Part shown: positions 1 through 8,138 of the stretch, in pieces | How positions within the stretch are numbered: position 1 is the first letter of the stretch | How the letters are laid out: each line of letters opens with the position of its first letter | Assembly (NCBI RefSeq): GCF_003991875.1 | Contig: NZ_CP031423.1 | Coordinates: 372,001 to 436,000, forward strand | From: Microbacterium lemovicicum | GTDB taxonomy: Bacteria; Actinomycetota; Actinomycetes; Actinomycetales; Microbacteriaceae | DNA length: 64,000 bases | Direction: 5' to 3' | Translations under genes and position numbers: made by a program | The notes under the pieces: generated by a model | Told to the model about the DNA's origin: nothing | What the model saw: only the letters and a program-made list of their open reading frames with translations | Databases searched by the model: none

Positions 1-1
1 C

Positions 2-409
2 CACGCGATCGCCGTCGAGCCCGACGCCGACCTCGTGTCCGGCTGGAACGAGCACCACGGCGCCGACTCGCGCAAGATCGGCCAGATCCCGATCAGCTGG
101 GACCCCGACAAAGATGCCGCGATCGCCCGTGCGCACGACCAGTTCCGGTGGTTCGGCGGCGGATGGGCCGTGAACGCCGACCTCCCCACCCCCGCGGGGT
201 TCGCCGCCGCCAGCCAGTTCGTGCGCCCCGAGGACGTCGCCGAGGCGATCCCCTGCGGCCCCGACCTCGACGCGATCGCGGAGGCCGTCAAGGCGTACGT
301 CGACGCCGGGTTCACCGACGTGGCCGTCGTGCAGGTGGGCGACGAGGGTCAGGACCGCTTCCTCGACGAGGCGGCAGGGCCGCTGCTCGAGAGGCTCCGC
401 GCGCTGTGA
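2..409 (+). CDS. LLM-class F420-dependent oxidoreductase, C-terminal part (5' truncated by window edge)
   Basis: The open frame runs in from the window edge and ends at a TGA at 407-409, so only the last ~135 residues are visible. The tail (HGADSRKIGQIPISWDPDKD, then WAVNADLPTP, then FTDVAVVQVG) resembles the C-terminal half of the luciferase-like F420-dependent oxidoreductases related to F420-dependent glucose-6-phosphate dehydrogenase. These TIM-barrel enzymes pass hydride between a substrate and cofactor F420 in the cytoplasm. The N-terminal F420-binding part and the start lie outside the window, so substrate cannot be judged. It is followed after 12 nt by the GIY-YIG gene on the same strand. 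Confidence 0.75.
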   Translation, partial: HAIAVEPDADLVSGWNEHHGADSRKIGQIPISWDPDKDAAIARAHDQFRWFGGGWAVNADLPTPAGFAAASQFVRPEDVAEAIPCGPDLDAIAEAVKAYVDAGFTDVAVVQVGDEGQDRFLDEAAGPLLERLRAL

Positions 410-421
410 AGAGGTCGCCCC

Positions 422-988
422 GTGGTCGGTGACGGGGCGCAGCTCTGCCTCGCCGCCGGCGCCGACTGCGGGGGCGAGGTCGATCAGGATGCTCCGCTCG
501 CCCTGTGCGAGCGGCATCTGGCCGCCGCGGCCGACTGGTCGAGGCGTGCGGAGGGGGTGACCGACCTGCTGCCGTCGCCCTGCGGCGTCTGCGGTTCGCG
601 GCTCGGCGTGCGGTGGCCTTCGGGCTGGCTCTGCGCCGTCTGCGAGTGGCGCTACGGCGACGTGCCCGACGGCGATCTCCCGCGTCCCCGCGTCGATGTC
701 GTCTACTACCTGCGCTACGCCGACCGGGTGAAGATCGGCACCACCGCCGACCCCCGCCAGCGGTTCGCGGCGATCATGCACGACGAGGTGCTGGCCTTCG
801 AGCGGGGGGACCGCCGCAGGGAGCGTGCGCGCCACGAGCAGTTCGCACCCGACAGGTTCGCGCGGACGGAATGGTTCGTGCTGTCCGACCCGATCCGGGA
901 GCACGTGGCGACGCTGGGCGCCGGCGTCGTCGATCCCTGGGAGCTCCTGCTGCGTTGGCGGAGTGAGGCGCTCGCCGCGCAGGGGTGA
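422..988 (+). CDS. GIY-YIG (T5orf172/MUG113-like) nuclease-family protein with zinc ribbon
   Basis: A 188-aa protein starting at GTG 422. Residues ~90-165 carry a GIY-YIG-type core: VYYLRYADRVKIG (the two-Tyr strand), an Arg in DPRQRF, and a late FARTEWF motif whose Glu sits where MUG113/T5orf172 proteins keep their metal-binding Glu. Upstream, C53/C56 and C70/C73 form a CxxC-CxxC zinc ribbon, and C9, C16, C29 and H32 may form another site. In this family such domains are thought to nick or cut DNA; here that is inferred. The gene lies 12 nt after the LLM oxidoreductase gene. I see no restriction-modification partner, so a housekeeping or stand-alone role is as likely as defence. Confidence 0.7.
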   Translation: MVGDGAQLCLAAGADCGGEVDQDAPLALCERHLAAAADWSRRAEGVTDLLPSPCGVCGSRLGVRWPSGWLCAVCEWRYGDVPDGDLPRPRVDVVYYLRYADRVKIGTTADPRQRFAAIMHDEVLAFERGDRRRERARHEQFAPDRFARTEWFVLSDPIREHVATLGAGVVDPWELLLRWRSEALAAQG

Positions 989-1037
989 GCCCGGCGCCAT
1001 CAGGGGAGCGGGAGCGCGGTGGTTTAGGCTCGCCCTC

Positions 1038-1355
1038 ATGGGTCGCTTCATCTACGACACGATGTCGAATTCCGTCGACATCGATGACCGCACGCTCGCA
1101 CACCTGCGGATCGTCATCATGAACAAGCTGCGGCGATCCGAGTCGTTCATGTTCGACGTCGAGCCCGGAGACGGCACAGGACGCCGCAGCTTCTGGGTGC
1201 ACCCGGCCGTGCCGATGCAGTTCCACTTCTTCGGCAGCCGCCCGCCGCGCATCAACCGCGTGTGGATCGAAGACCTCATGCAGGTCGCGAGCGGCCCGAA
1301 CGGTCTCTCGGTCACCGCCGAGCCCGAAGAGGACCGCCCCGCGTCGGAGGAGTAG
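1038..1355 (+). CDS. Small conserved DUF7882-like protein (paralogue A)
   Basis: A 105-aa acidic protein beginning MGRFIYDTMSNSVDIDDRTL. ATG 1038 was chosen because TAGGCT at 1025-1030 lies 7 nt upstream, the leaderless arrangement seen repeatedly in this window; no Shine-Dalgarno is visible. The body (AHLRIVIMNKLRRSESF, then WVHPAVPMQFHFFG, then RVWIEDLM) matches the protein encoded convergently at 1372-1716. Families of this kind in Microbacteriaceae are often labelled 'ATP-dependent DNA ligase', but no KxDG nucleotidyltransferase motif is present, so that label is not supported. Function unknown; no signal peptide or membrane segment. Confidence 0.75.
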   Translation: MGRFIYDTMSNSVDIDDRTLAHLRIVIMNKLRRSESFMFDVEPGDGTGRRSFWVHPAVPMQFHFFGSRPPRINRVWIEDLMQVASGPNGLSVTAEPEEDRPASEE

Positions 1356-1371
1356 CCTCCCCGGCGCTGCG

Positions 1372-1716
1372 TCAGTTCTGGGCGAGTTCGCCGTCGGTCG
1401 CGGTGGCTCCGGCGCCGTCGAAGTGCTCGGCGACGAGCATGATGCCGCCCGACGAGTTCGCCGAGTTGGAGAGCTCCTCGATCCACTCGCGGCTGAGCAG
1501 CGTCGGCTCCGGGTCGTCGAAGACGAACCGCAGCGGGATCGACTCGTGCAGCCAGATCGAGCTGCGCCCGCGCGGCTGATCGTCGGGGTGACGCCATGAC
1601 ACGGTGAAGCTCTCGCCCCGGCGCAGCTTGGTGGCGATGACGACCTTCAGGTGCGCCAGCGCCCGGTCTTCGATGTGGATCGGCGTCGCCGATCCGCCGT
1701 AGTAGATGGTGCCCAC
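1372..1716 (-). CDS. Small conserved DUF7882-like protein (paralogue B)
   Basis: A 114-aa protein, start GTG at 1716, beginning MGTIYYGGSATPIHIEDRAL. It shares its plan with the 1038-1355 product: a short YYG/IYD start, I(E/D)DR(A/T)LAHL(K/R)VVI, KLRRGESF, a W-h-HxxxPLRF(x)F strand and an REWIEEL helix. TATACA (minus strand, 1725-1730) lies 8 nt before the GTG, consistent with a leaderless transcript. The two paralogues face each other with only 16 nt between stop codons. Function unknown; the DNA-ligase label sometimes given to the family has no motif support here. Confidence 0.72.
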   Translation of the reverse strand: MGTIYYGGSATPIHIEDRALAHLKVVIATKLRRGESFTVSWRHPDDQPRGRSSIWLHESIPLRFVFDDPEPTLLSREWIEELSNSANSSGGIMLVAEHFDGAGATATDGELAQN

Positions 1717-1833
1717 GCAACGACTGTATAGCGGGTCGCCTGCGGCGTCACCTTTCGCCGCCCCGTGTCAAGGGGCTGACCGCGCGACACGCGGGGGGCA
1801 GAGTGGTCAGCCGAGACCCAAGGAGGGAGCGCT

Positions 1834-2007
1834 GTGGTGAGCTCGCAGGATCCACACGCCGAACAAACCCCGATGGAAGCCGCGCCCGACGCGTCCGCCG
1901 TCGCCGACCAGATCCCCGGCATCGACATCGTCGCCGGTGAGCTTCTGCCGCGCCGTCCGCGGACGCGGAGCGGCCGGCCCGCCGCGGGCGGACCGGCCGA
2001 CTCCTGA
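1834..2007 (+). CDS. Short hypothetical protein (57 aa)
   Basis: GTG 1834 opens a 57-codon frame (VVSSQDPHAEQTPMEAAPDA..., ending GGPADS) that stops at 2005-2007. A near-perfect Shine-Dalgarno, AAGGAGG at 1820-1826, lies 7 nt upstream, far stronger than those of most genes nearby; this is the main evidence. The product is Ala/Pro/Asp-rich at the N-terminus and Arg-rich near the end (LLPRRPRTRSGRP), without membrane segments, and is likely disordered. It is followed tail-to-tail by the reductase gene after 19 nt. I do not recognise a family. Confidence 0.5.
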   Translation: MVSSQDPHAEQTPMEAAPDASAVADQIPGIDIVAGELLPRRPRTRSGRPAAGGPADS

Positions 2008-2026
2008 GCGTGCTGCGCGGCGCCGG

Positions 2027-2662
2027 TCAGCGCTCGGCGCGGGCCAGGTTGGCCCGCAGCTCCTCCGCGTTCTGGCGGACGACGTAGGCAGGGCGGTCGC
2101 GCTCCACGCGCCAGCTGTCGGCCAAGGGCCCGACGTTGACGGTGTCGAAGCCGAACTCGTCATAGATGCGGGTCACGAGGTCCGCGGCGTCGTCGAAGTC
2201 GCTCGAGGTGGCGAGCGCGCGACGGTCGGCGGTGCCGGCGGGTGAGCCGTCGGTGAGGATGTCGGCCGACATGATGTGGTTGAACGCCTTGGCGACGCGC
2301 GACTGCGGAAGGTGCTCCTGCAGCATCTGCGAGGTCGTGGTGCGGTTCTCGTCGAGCTCGGCGATGCGTCCGTCGCGCTCCCAGTAGTAGTTGTTGGTGT
2401 CGAGCACGATCTTGCCCGCGAGGGGCTCGACGGGGATGTCGTCGATCGCCTTGAGCGGCACGGTCACCACGACGACGTCGCCGGCGGCCGCAGCATCCTG
2501 CGCCGTCGCGGCGCGCACGCCGTCGCCCATGTCGGCCACCAGATCGGCGAGCGTCTCCGGCCCGCGCGAGTTGCTGATGACGACGTCGTAGCCGTGCTGG
2601 GCGAAGCCCCGCGCGAGTGCCGAGCCGATGTTTCCTGCTCCGATGATTCCGATTGTGGTCAT
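2027..2662 (-). CDS. NADPH-dependent F420 reductase-like dinucleotide-binding protein
   Basis: A 211-aa Rossmann protein. The N-terminus MTTIGIIGAGNIGSALARGF carries the GxGxxG dinucleotide loop, followed by VVISNSRGPETL, where the second strand ends in a Ser-Asn-Ser-Arg typical of NADPH binding in the F420:NADP+ oxidoreductase/ProC-like family. KAFNHI near residue 140 and the C-terminal helices also fit NADPH-dependent F420 reductases, which exchange hydride between NADPH and F420. The upstream LLM oxidoreductase would use F420, but the link is only suggestive. The start is ATG 2662; the gene follows the ROK regulator on the same strand after 47 nt. Confidence 0.7.
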   Translation of the reverse strand: MTTIGIIGAGNIGSALARGFAQHGYDVVISNSRGPETLADLVADMGDGVRAATAQDAAAAGDVVVVTVPLKAIDDIPVEPLAGKIVLDTNNYYWERDGRIAELDENRTTTSQMLQEHLPQSRVAKAFNHIMSADILTDGSPAGTADRRALATSSDFDDAADLVTRIYDEFGFDTVNVGPLADSWRVERDRPAYVVRQNAEELRANLARAER

Positions 2663-2709
2663 GGGGCGTTCCAACGCCCGCCGGGTGAGGGCATTCCCCC
2701 GGCGATCGG

Positions 2710-3912
2710 TCAGATGGAGATGTCCCGGGTTGCGGGGGCGGCGGGCACGCGGTTCAGCGGATCGGCGATCAGCTCGGCGAACGCCGCCTCCGCGGCGCCG
2801 ATCAGCAGCCGGTCCTCCGCGAGGAGCGCCGTGCGGATGTCGAGCGTCTCGGCGTTCGCGGCCATCGCCTGCGCGCGCACGTCGGCCTCGAGCGCCGGGC
2901 CGTCGAGCTGGGCGATCGTCGCGAGGAACCCGCCGAGGATCACGACGCCGGGGTTGAGCACGTTGACGGCATTGGCCAGTGCCGTCGCGAGGATGCGGCG
3001 CTGGCGGCCGACCTCGTCGAGCACTCCCGCCTCGGACGACGCCGCGAGGGCGTCGGCGAGGGTCGGCTCGTCGGCGTTCGACAGGCCGACCGCCTCGAGC
3101 AGGCGCGCGCGGCTCACCTCGTCCTCCAGCACGCCGTGGTCGGCCCGGCGATCGGAGTCGGCGGCGATGCCCGGCCGGTTCTGGCCGAACTCGCCCGCGT
3201 AGCCCCCCGCGCCTCCGACGGCGATGCCGCCGACGATCAACCCGCCGCCGATGCCGCTGGCTCCGCCGTTGAGGTAGACGATGTCCCACGCACCGCGGCC
3301 CGCCCCGTACAGGTGCTCCGCGATCGCGCCGAGGTTGGCGTCGTTGCCGACGGAGGTCGGCAGGCCGGTGGCTTCCTCGACGAGGGTGCGGAGGGGTGCA
3401 TCCGTCCACTCGAGGTGCGGCGCGCTGCGCACGATGCCGTCGGCGCTGCGCACCAGTCCGGGCACGGCCACGCCGATGCCGACGATGCGCGCGCCCGCGA
3501 GCTCGGCGGTGGTCCAGGCGGCCACCCGCTCGGCGACGAGCTCCGCGGTCTCGGCGGGCGTGAGGAGGTGGTCGAGCTCGATGCGCTCGCGGACGGGGAT
3601 GCCGCGATCCAGGCCCACCGCGGCGAGCGTGAGCGCGTCCACCTCGGGGTGCGCGGCGATCGCGACGACATCGGGGTCGCCGGCGACGAGGGGCGACGGC
3701 CTGCCGACGCGACGAGACGGGTCGGGGGCATGCTCCCGCACGAGCGCGAGACGGGTGAGCTCGCCGACCAGGTCGGCGATGGTCGAGCGGTTCAGTCCGG
3801 TGGTCTCGGTCAGCGCCGCGCGGGAGAGAGGGCCCGCCTGATGCACGAGCCGGAGGATGCGCGCGAGGTTGCCCTGGCGCACGCTCGGTATGCCCGGGGA
3901 CGCATCGCTCAT
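2710..3912 (-). CDS. ROK-family transcriptional repressor, probable xylose regulator
   Basis: A 400-aa ROK regulator. An N-terminal winged helix-turn-helix ([23 protein letters not shown] within residues ~25-65) is followed by a sugar-kinase-like ROK domain with [18 protein letters not shown] and a GGLIVGG loop. The usual ROK zinc cluster (CxCGxxGC) is absent; the segment after [11 protein letters not shown] lacks those cysteines, as in many repressor-type members. The gene is divergent from xylA with ~81 nt between starts, the usual place for XylR, which represses xylose genes until xylose binds. ATG 3912 is preferred over an in-frame ATG at 3972 because the latter would put the whole xylA promoter inside this gene. 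Confidence 0.82.
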   Translation of the reverse strand: MSDASPGIPSVRQGNLARILRLVHQAGPLSRAALTETTGLNRSTIADLVGELTRLALVREHAPDPSRRVGRPSPLVAGDPDVVAIAAHPEVDALTLAAVGLDRGIPVRERIELDHLLTPAETAELVAERVAAWTTAELAGARIVGIGVAVPGLVRSADGIVRSAPHLEWTDAPLRTLVEEATGLPTSVGNDANLGAIAEHLYGAGRGAWDIVYLNGGASGIGGGLIVGGIAVGGAGGYAGEFGQNRPGIAADSDRRADHGVLEDEVSRARLLEAVGLSNADEPTLADALAASSEAGVLDEVGRQRRILATALANAVNVLNPGVVILGGFLATIAQLDGPALEADVRAQAMAANAETLDIRTALLAEDRLLIGAAEAAFAELIADPLNRVPAAPATRDISI

Positions 3913-3950
3913 GGGTTCACTGTAGGAGATGGACGCCGCATCCTGCGTGG

Positions 3951-3972
3951 TATAGGTTGTGAGAGGCAACAA
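3951..3972 (+). promoter_or_regulatory. Candidate xylA promoter/ROK operator
   Basis: A TATAGG hexamer (3951-3956) is a plausible -10 for xylA. It runs into an interrupted palindrome, TTGT (3957-3960) and ACAA (3969-3972), with an overlapping GTTG/CAAC pair. ROK repressors often bind A/T-rich inverted repeats of this size at or just after the -10. Position between the divergent repressor and xylA is the main support; the arms are short. Confidence 0.4.
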
Positions 3973-3993
3973 TTATGTCGCGAAGGAGCCACA

Positions 3994-5196
3994 ATGCCTT
4001 ACACCGGTCCCACCCCCACCCGCGAAGACAGGTTCTCATTCGGCCTGTGGACGGTCGGCTACAACGGCGCCGACCCGTTCGGCGGCCCGACCCGCCCGGC
4101 ACTGGATGTCGTCCACGCGGTCGAGAAGCTCTCGGAGCTCGGCGCCTACGGTCTGACGTTCCACGATGATGACCTGTTCGCCTTCGAGTCGACCGACGCG
4201 GAGCGCCAGACGCAGATCGACCGCCTCAAGGGCGCCCTGGAGTCCACCGGCCTCATCGTGCCGATGGTCACCACCAACCTCTTCTCCGCACCGGTCTTCA
4301 AGGACGGCGGCTTCACCTCCAACGACCGTCAGGTGCGTCGCTTCGCCCTGCGCAAGGTCTTCCGTCAGCTCGACCTCGGCGCCGAGCTGGGCGCCAAGAC
4401 GTTCGTCATGTGGGGCGGCCGCGAGGGCGCCGAGTACGACTCGGCCAAGGACATCCGCCAGGCGCTGGAGCGCTACCGGGAGGCCGTCAACCTGCTCGGC
4501 GACTACGTCACCGACAAGGGCTACGACATGCGCTTCGCGATCGAGCCCAAGCCCAACGAGCCCCGCGGCGACATCCTGCTGCCGACGCTCGGACACGCGA
4601 TCGCGTTCATCGACTCGCTCGAGCGCCCCGAGCTCGTCGGCCTCAACCCCGAGGTCGGCCACGAGCAGATGGCGGGCCTCAACTACGCCGCCGGCATCGC
4701 GCAGGCGCTGTACCACGACAAGCTCTACCACCTCGACCTCAACGGTCAGCGCGGCATCAAGTACGACCAGGACCTCGTCTTCGGTCACGGCGACCTGCAC
4801 AACGCGTTCGCCCTGGTCGACCTGCTCGAGAACGGCGCCCCCGGCGGCGGACCGACCTACGACGGCCCGCGTCACTTCGACTACAAGCCCTCGCGCACCG
4901 AGGACGAGCAGGGCGTCTGGGACTCCGCCGCGGCGAACATGAGCATGTACCTGCTGCTGAAGGAGCGGGCCGCCGCGTTCCGCGCCGACCCGGATGTGCA
5001 GGAGGCGCTCGCCGCCGCCCGCGTGGACGAGCTGTCGCAGCCCACCCTCAACGAGGGCGAGAGCTACGACGACTTCCTCGCGGACCGCTCCGCGTACGAG
5101 GACTTCGACCCGTCGACGTACTTCGGCGCCAAGGGCTTCGGCTTCGTCCGTCTGCAGCAGCTGGCCACCGAGCACCTCATGGGCGCCCGGGGCTGA
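3994..5196 (+). CDS. xylA: Xylose isomerase
   Basis: A 400-aa class I (actinobacterial) xylose isomerase, interconverting D-xylose and D-xylulose with two divalent metals on a TIM barrel. Seen directly: [18 protein letters not shown] at the N-terminus, the catalytic His in [26 protein letters not shown], the metal ligands around [12 protein letters not shown] and [14 protein letters not shown], and the [14 protein letters not shown] loop. Its length fits the 385-400 aa of actinobacterial enzymes. ATG 3994 is set by AAGGAG at 3983-3988. It is divergent from the ROK repressor and is followed, after a strong hairpin, by xylB. Confidence 0.97.
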   Translation: MPYTGPTPTREDRFSFGLWTVGYNGADPFGGPTRPALDVVHAVEKLSELGAYGLTFHDDDLFAFESTDAERQTQIDRLKGALESTGLIVPMVTTNLFSAPVFKDGGFTSNDRQVRRFALRKVFRQLDLGAELGAKTFVMWGGREGAEYDSAKDIRQALERYREAVNLLGDYVTDKGYDMRFAIEPKPNEPRGDILLPTLGHAIAFIDSLERPELVGLNPEVGHEQMAGLNYAAGIAQALYHDKLYHLDLNGQRGIKYDQDLVFGHGDLHNAFALVDLLENGAPGGGPTYDGPRHFDYKPSRTEDEQGVWDSAAANMSMYLLLKERAAAFRADPDVQEALAAARVDELSQPTLNEGESYDDFLADRSAYEDFDPSTYFGAKGFGFVRLQQLATEHLMGARG

Positions 5197-5215
5197 TCCG
5201 TTCGCTCATTGACGC

Positions 5216-5280
5216 GAGACTGCAGCGGAGCGGCGAGACTGCGGGGATTCCCCTCGGTCTCGCCTCCCGGGTGCAGTCTC
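5216..5280 (+). repeat. Nested hairpin between xylA and xylB
   Basis: Three nested inverted repeats: GAGACTGCA (5216-5224) with TGCAGTCTC (5272-5280), GGCGAGAC (5232-5239) with GTCTCGCC (5257-5264), and GGGG (5243-5246) with CCCC (5250-5253). The structure fills most of the xylA-xylB gap. It has no U-run, so it may attenuate transcription or stabilise the xylA 3' end rather than terminate fully. GAGAC also occurs as a direct repeat within it. Confidence 0.7.
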
Positions 5281-5314
5281 ACGGGTGGGTGATGTTCCGA
5301 CGAAGGAGTGCGCA

Positions 5315-6637
5315 ATGGCTCTGGTGATGGGTGTCGACACGTCGACGCAGTCGTGCAAGGTCGTGATCGCCGAGACGGCTCCGGGGACGGAGGCCGCGAT
5401 CGGCGCGGTCGTCCGTCAGGGGCGGGCGCAGCATCCCGACGGGACGGCGGTCGATCCGGCCGCCTGGTGGACCGCGCTGCAGGAGGCGATCGCCGACGCC
5501 GGCGGTCTCGCCGACGTCGAGGCGTGGTCGATCGGCGGCCAGCAGCACGGCATGGTCGTGCTCGACGCCGATGGGCGCGTGATCCGCGACGCCCTGCTGT
5601 GGAACGACACGCGCTCGGCCGGAGCCGCGGCGACGCTGCGGGAGGAGTTCGGCGCCGACGAGCTCGCCGAGCGAACGGGGCTCGTGCCCGTGGCATCCTT
5701 CACCATCACGAAGCTGCGCTGGCTGCGCGATGCGGAGCCCGACAACGCGGCGTGCGTCGCCGCCATCGCGCTGCCGCATGACTGGCTGACCTGGCGCCTG
5801 CGCGGGTTCGGTCCCGAGGGCGAGTCCGAGCGCGGACCCGTGCTCGAGGAACTCGTGACCGACCGATCGGATGCCTCGGGCACCGGCTACTGGGACCCCC
5901 GCGCCGGCGGCTACGACCGCGACCTCCTCGCCGCAGCGCTCGGGCACGACGCAATCCTTCCGCGCGTGCTCGGCCCGCAGGAGTGGGTCGAGGATGCCGC
6001 CGGCCGGCGCGTGGGGCCGGGCGCCGGTGACAACGCGGGTGCGGCGCTGGGGCTCCAGGCCGGACCGGGCGACGTCGTCATCTCGATCGGCACGAGCGGC
6101 ACCGTCTTCGCCGTGAGCGAGCAGCGGACGATCGATCCGACCGGCACCGTGGCCGGGTTCGCCGACGCGAGCGGCCGGTTCCTGCCGCTGGTCGCGACGC
6201 TGAACGCGGCGCGGGTGCTCGACGCGATCGGACGCCTGCTCGCCGTGGACCACGCTGAGCTCAGCCGCCTGGCGCTCGCCGCTGCGCCGGGAGCGGCCGG
6301 GCTCGCCCTCGTGCCGTACTTCGAGGGCGAGCGCACCCCGAACCTCCCCGACGCGACCGCGTCGCTGACCGGCATGACCCTGGCCTCGACGACGCGCGAG
6401 AACCTTGCGCGGGCGGCCGTCGAGGGGATGCTGAGCGGACTCTCCGCCGGACTCGAGGCCCTCCGCGGCCTCGGCGTGCCGCTCGAGCGCGCCCTGCTCG
6501 TCGGCGGCGGCGCCCAGTCGGAGGCCGTGCGCACGATCGCCCCGCAGGTGCTGGGCCTTCCCGTCGAGGTTCCCGAGCCGGGCGAGTACGTCGCCCTCGG
6601 CGCTGCGCGCCAGGCCGCGCGGGTGCTGGCGGGCTGA
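5315..6637 (+). CDS. xylB: Xylulokinase
   Basis: A 440-aa FGGY-family kinase that phosphorylates D-xylulose to xylulose 5-phosphate for the pentose phosphate pathway. The N-terminal ATPase loop is [13 protein letters not shown], followed by [26 protein letters not shown] and [21 protein letters not shown] and [12 protein letters not shown] open the second lobe, and [21 protein letters not shown] is the C-terminal adenosine motif. Length is slightly short of the ~460-500 aa norm but all motifs are present. ATG 5315 follows AAGGAG at 5303-5308. It lies 118 nt after xylA, separated by the nested hairpin, so its expression may be lower than that of xylA. Confidence 0.95.
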   Translation: MALVMGVDTSTQSCKVVIAETAPGTEAAIGAVVRQGRAQHPDGTAVDPAAWWTALQEAIADAGGLADVEAWSIGGQQHGMVVLDADGRVIRDALLWNDTRSAGAAATLREEFGADELAERTGLVPVASFTITKLRWLRDAEPDNAACVAAIALPHDWLTWRLRGFGPEGESERGPVLEELVTDRSDASGTGYWDPRAGGYDRDLLAAALGHDAILPRVLGPQEWVEDAAGRRVGPGAGDNAGAALGLQAGPGDVVISIGTSGTVFAVSEQRTIDPTGTVAGFADASGRFLPLVATLNAARVLDAIGRLLAVDHAELSRLALAAAPGAAGLALVPYFEGERTPNLPDATASLTGMTLASTTRENLARAAVEGMLSGLSAGLEALRGLGVPLERALLVGGGAQSEAVRTIAPQVLGLPVEVPEPGEYVALGAARQAARVLAG

Positions 6638-6697
6638 GGCGCGGGTCCTCGCGCGGTTGCGCGGTTGCTCGTCGCTCGTCGCTCGTCGCTCGTCGAG

Positions 6698-6747
6698 ACG
6701 TCGCAACACGCTGTGCGCTCGACGTCGCGTGCGGCGTGTTGCGACGT
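6698..6747. repeat. Palindromic element, 14-bp perfect arms
   Basis: ACGTCGCAACACGC (6698-6711) is repeated inverted as GCGTGTTGCGACGT (6734-6747) around a 22-nt loop. The core GTCGCAACACGC/GCGTGTTGCGAC is the same as in the palindrome at 6873-6918, so the two belong to one repeat family. It lies in the 377-bp gap between xylB and the next gene. Confidence 0.75.
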
Positions 6748-6825
6748 TTCGCGGACGGTGGTTGCGCATTTCGCGCGCGGTGGCTGCGACGTCTCGCGGG
6801 CGGTGGTTGTGACGTTCGCGATGAG
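6737..6825 (+). repeat. Four imperfect ~22-bp direct repeats
   Basis: Units start at 6737, 6759, 6781 and 6804 and follow the pattern TGGTTGCGACGTTTCGCGGG-CGG with 2-6 differences each. The first unit is also the right arm of the 6698-6747 palindrome. Unit identity is too low and spacers are absent, so this is not CRISPR. No coding function is apparent. Confidence 0.55.
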
Positions 6826-6872
6826 CTTTGACCGCGGCGAGGTGCGACGCATCAACTGTGAACACCCGAGGC

Positions 6873-6918
6873 GTCGCAACACGCCGTGCGCACGATGACG
6901 CGCACGGCGTGTTGCGAC
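6873..6918. repeat. Palindromic element, 19-bp perfect arms
   Basis: GTCGCAACACGCCGTGCGC (6873-6891) pairs perfectly with 6900-6918 around an 8-nt loop. The first 12 bases match the 6698-6747 element. It sits about 100 nt before the next start codon (7015). It could act as a strong hairpin or be a REP-like dispersed element; no transposase is nearby. Confidence 0.75.
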
Positions 6919-7014
6919 CTTTCGCGGGCCGGCGGGCACGGGCGGGGCGGGGCGGCCGCGCGGGCGACCGTTCACGCCGCGCGCGAGCACGGGACCACGC
7001 GGCACAATGGGGCC

Positions 7015-7890
7015 ATGGCGCAGGCCGAGGATGACGCGACCGGCGACGACGCCGCGCTCGATGAGATCGCCGCGGAGCTCTACGCCCTGCCGCCCGAGGG
7101 CTTCACGGCGGCGCGCAATGGGCGGGCGTCGTCGGCTCCGCGGGCGCTCGCCGCGCGGGTGAAGGCGCTCCGCAAGCCGTCCGTCGCGGCGTGGGCCGTC
7201 GACCTCCTCGCGCGGCAGGGGCAGCTGGCCGAGGCGGTCGAGCTGTCCGCGGCGCTCCGGGAGGCGCAGGACGATCTGGATGCTGCAGAGCTGGCCGCCC
7301 TCGGACGCCAGCGCCGCGCGCTCGTGGGCGCCCTGGCCGCCGAGGCGGTGCGGCTGGCCGACGAGCAGGGCGTCAGCGTCAGCTCCGCCGCCCGCGAGGA
7401 GGTCGAGAAGACCATCAACGCCGCCGTGGTGGATGCGGCGGCCGCCGCCGCCGTGCTGACCGGGCGGCTCGTCCGCACGCTGGAGCCCGGCGGCACCGAC
7501 GAGGCGACCCTGGCCGAGGCCGTCGGCGGGTCGCTGCCCGGGGCGCCCGCGGGAGCCGCGCCCCGCCCGTCGCGCGACGACCTGGCCGAGCGGCGCGCCC
7601 GGAAGGCGGCGGAGAAGGCCGCCCGCGAGGCAGAACGGGCAGCCACCGAGGCCGAGCGCGAGCTCGCGCGGATCGAGGCGCGGCGCGGGAAGATCCGCGA
7701 GCGCCGCGACCACCTGCGCGAGCGCATCGACGACCTGCGCGCCGAGCTCGAGCGCTTCGAGGCGGACGAGGCGCAGGTGCAGGACGACCTGACCGCGGCA
7801 GACGCGGAGCACGAGACGGCGCGGACAGCGGCCGCGGCCGCGCGGAAGGCGTCGGACGCGGCGCAGAAGGCGATCGACGCGCCGCGCTGA
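7015..7890 (+). CDS. Conserved hypothetical coiled-coil protein
   Basis: A 291-aa soluble protein. The N-terminal ~110 residues (LDEIAAELYALPPEGFTAARN, then VKALRKPSVAAWAVDLLAR) are helical and well ordered. After a Pro/Gly hinge near residue 185 the C-terminal third is a charged Ala/Glu/Arg coiled coil (AERRARKAAEKAAREAERAA onward). No catalytic motif, signal peptide or membrane segment is seen. Proteins of this plan are common in actinobacteria without assigned function. ATG 7015 is supported by a CACAAT hexamer at 7003-7008, 6 nt upstream, suggesting a leaderless message. It stands alone between two repeat-bearing gaps. Confidence 0.7.
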   Translation: MAQAEDDATGDDAALDEIAAELYALPPEGFTAARNGRASSAPRALAARVKALRKPSVAAWAVDLLARQGQLAEAVELSAALREAQDDLDAAELAALGRQRRALVGALAAEAVRLADEQGVSVSSAAREEVEKTINAAVVDAAAAAAVLTGRLVRTLEPGGTDEATLAEAVGGSLPGAPAGAAPRPSRDDLAERRARKAAEKAAREAERAATEAERELARIEARRGKIRERRDHLRERIDDLRAELERFEADEAQVQDDLTAADAEHETARTAAAAARKASDAAQKAIDAPR

Positions 7891-7914
7891 CACCCTGCGG
7901 CACCGGTTCCGCGC

Positions 7915-8006
7915 ACCGGTCGTCGGGAGCGCTGTGACGGGTGCGACGCAGGAGCGCGGGTGGGGCGTCCGCCGGGGCCCAGCCGGCCCACCTCCCGACG
8001 ACCGGT
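7915..8006. repeat. 92-bp inverted-repeat element, copy 1
   Basis: ACCGGTCGTCGGGAG (7915-7929) recurs as the perfect inverted copy CTCCCGACGACCGGT (7992-8006). The same ends, at the same 92-bp outer distance, occur at 59545-59636, but the interior differs. It lies between the coiled-coil gene and the antiporter. Conserved ends with a variable centre recall a small non-autonomous palindromic element. Confidence 0.65.
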
Positions 8007-8138
8007 ACACGTTCTGCCGCCTCAACCGCGAAACAGCGCAGTCCAGACATCCGGCTCCCGACACCCGGCACGCCCGGACCGCACATCCGGCCCTGGAGCA
8101 CGTCCCCGACGCCCGCGCCGAATCGGTACCCTGAGCGC

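Noticed and set aside
6737..6825. Possible CRISPR array
   Set aside because: Repeats are contiguous, degenerate and only about 22 bp, with no spacers and no cas gene anywhere in the window.
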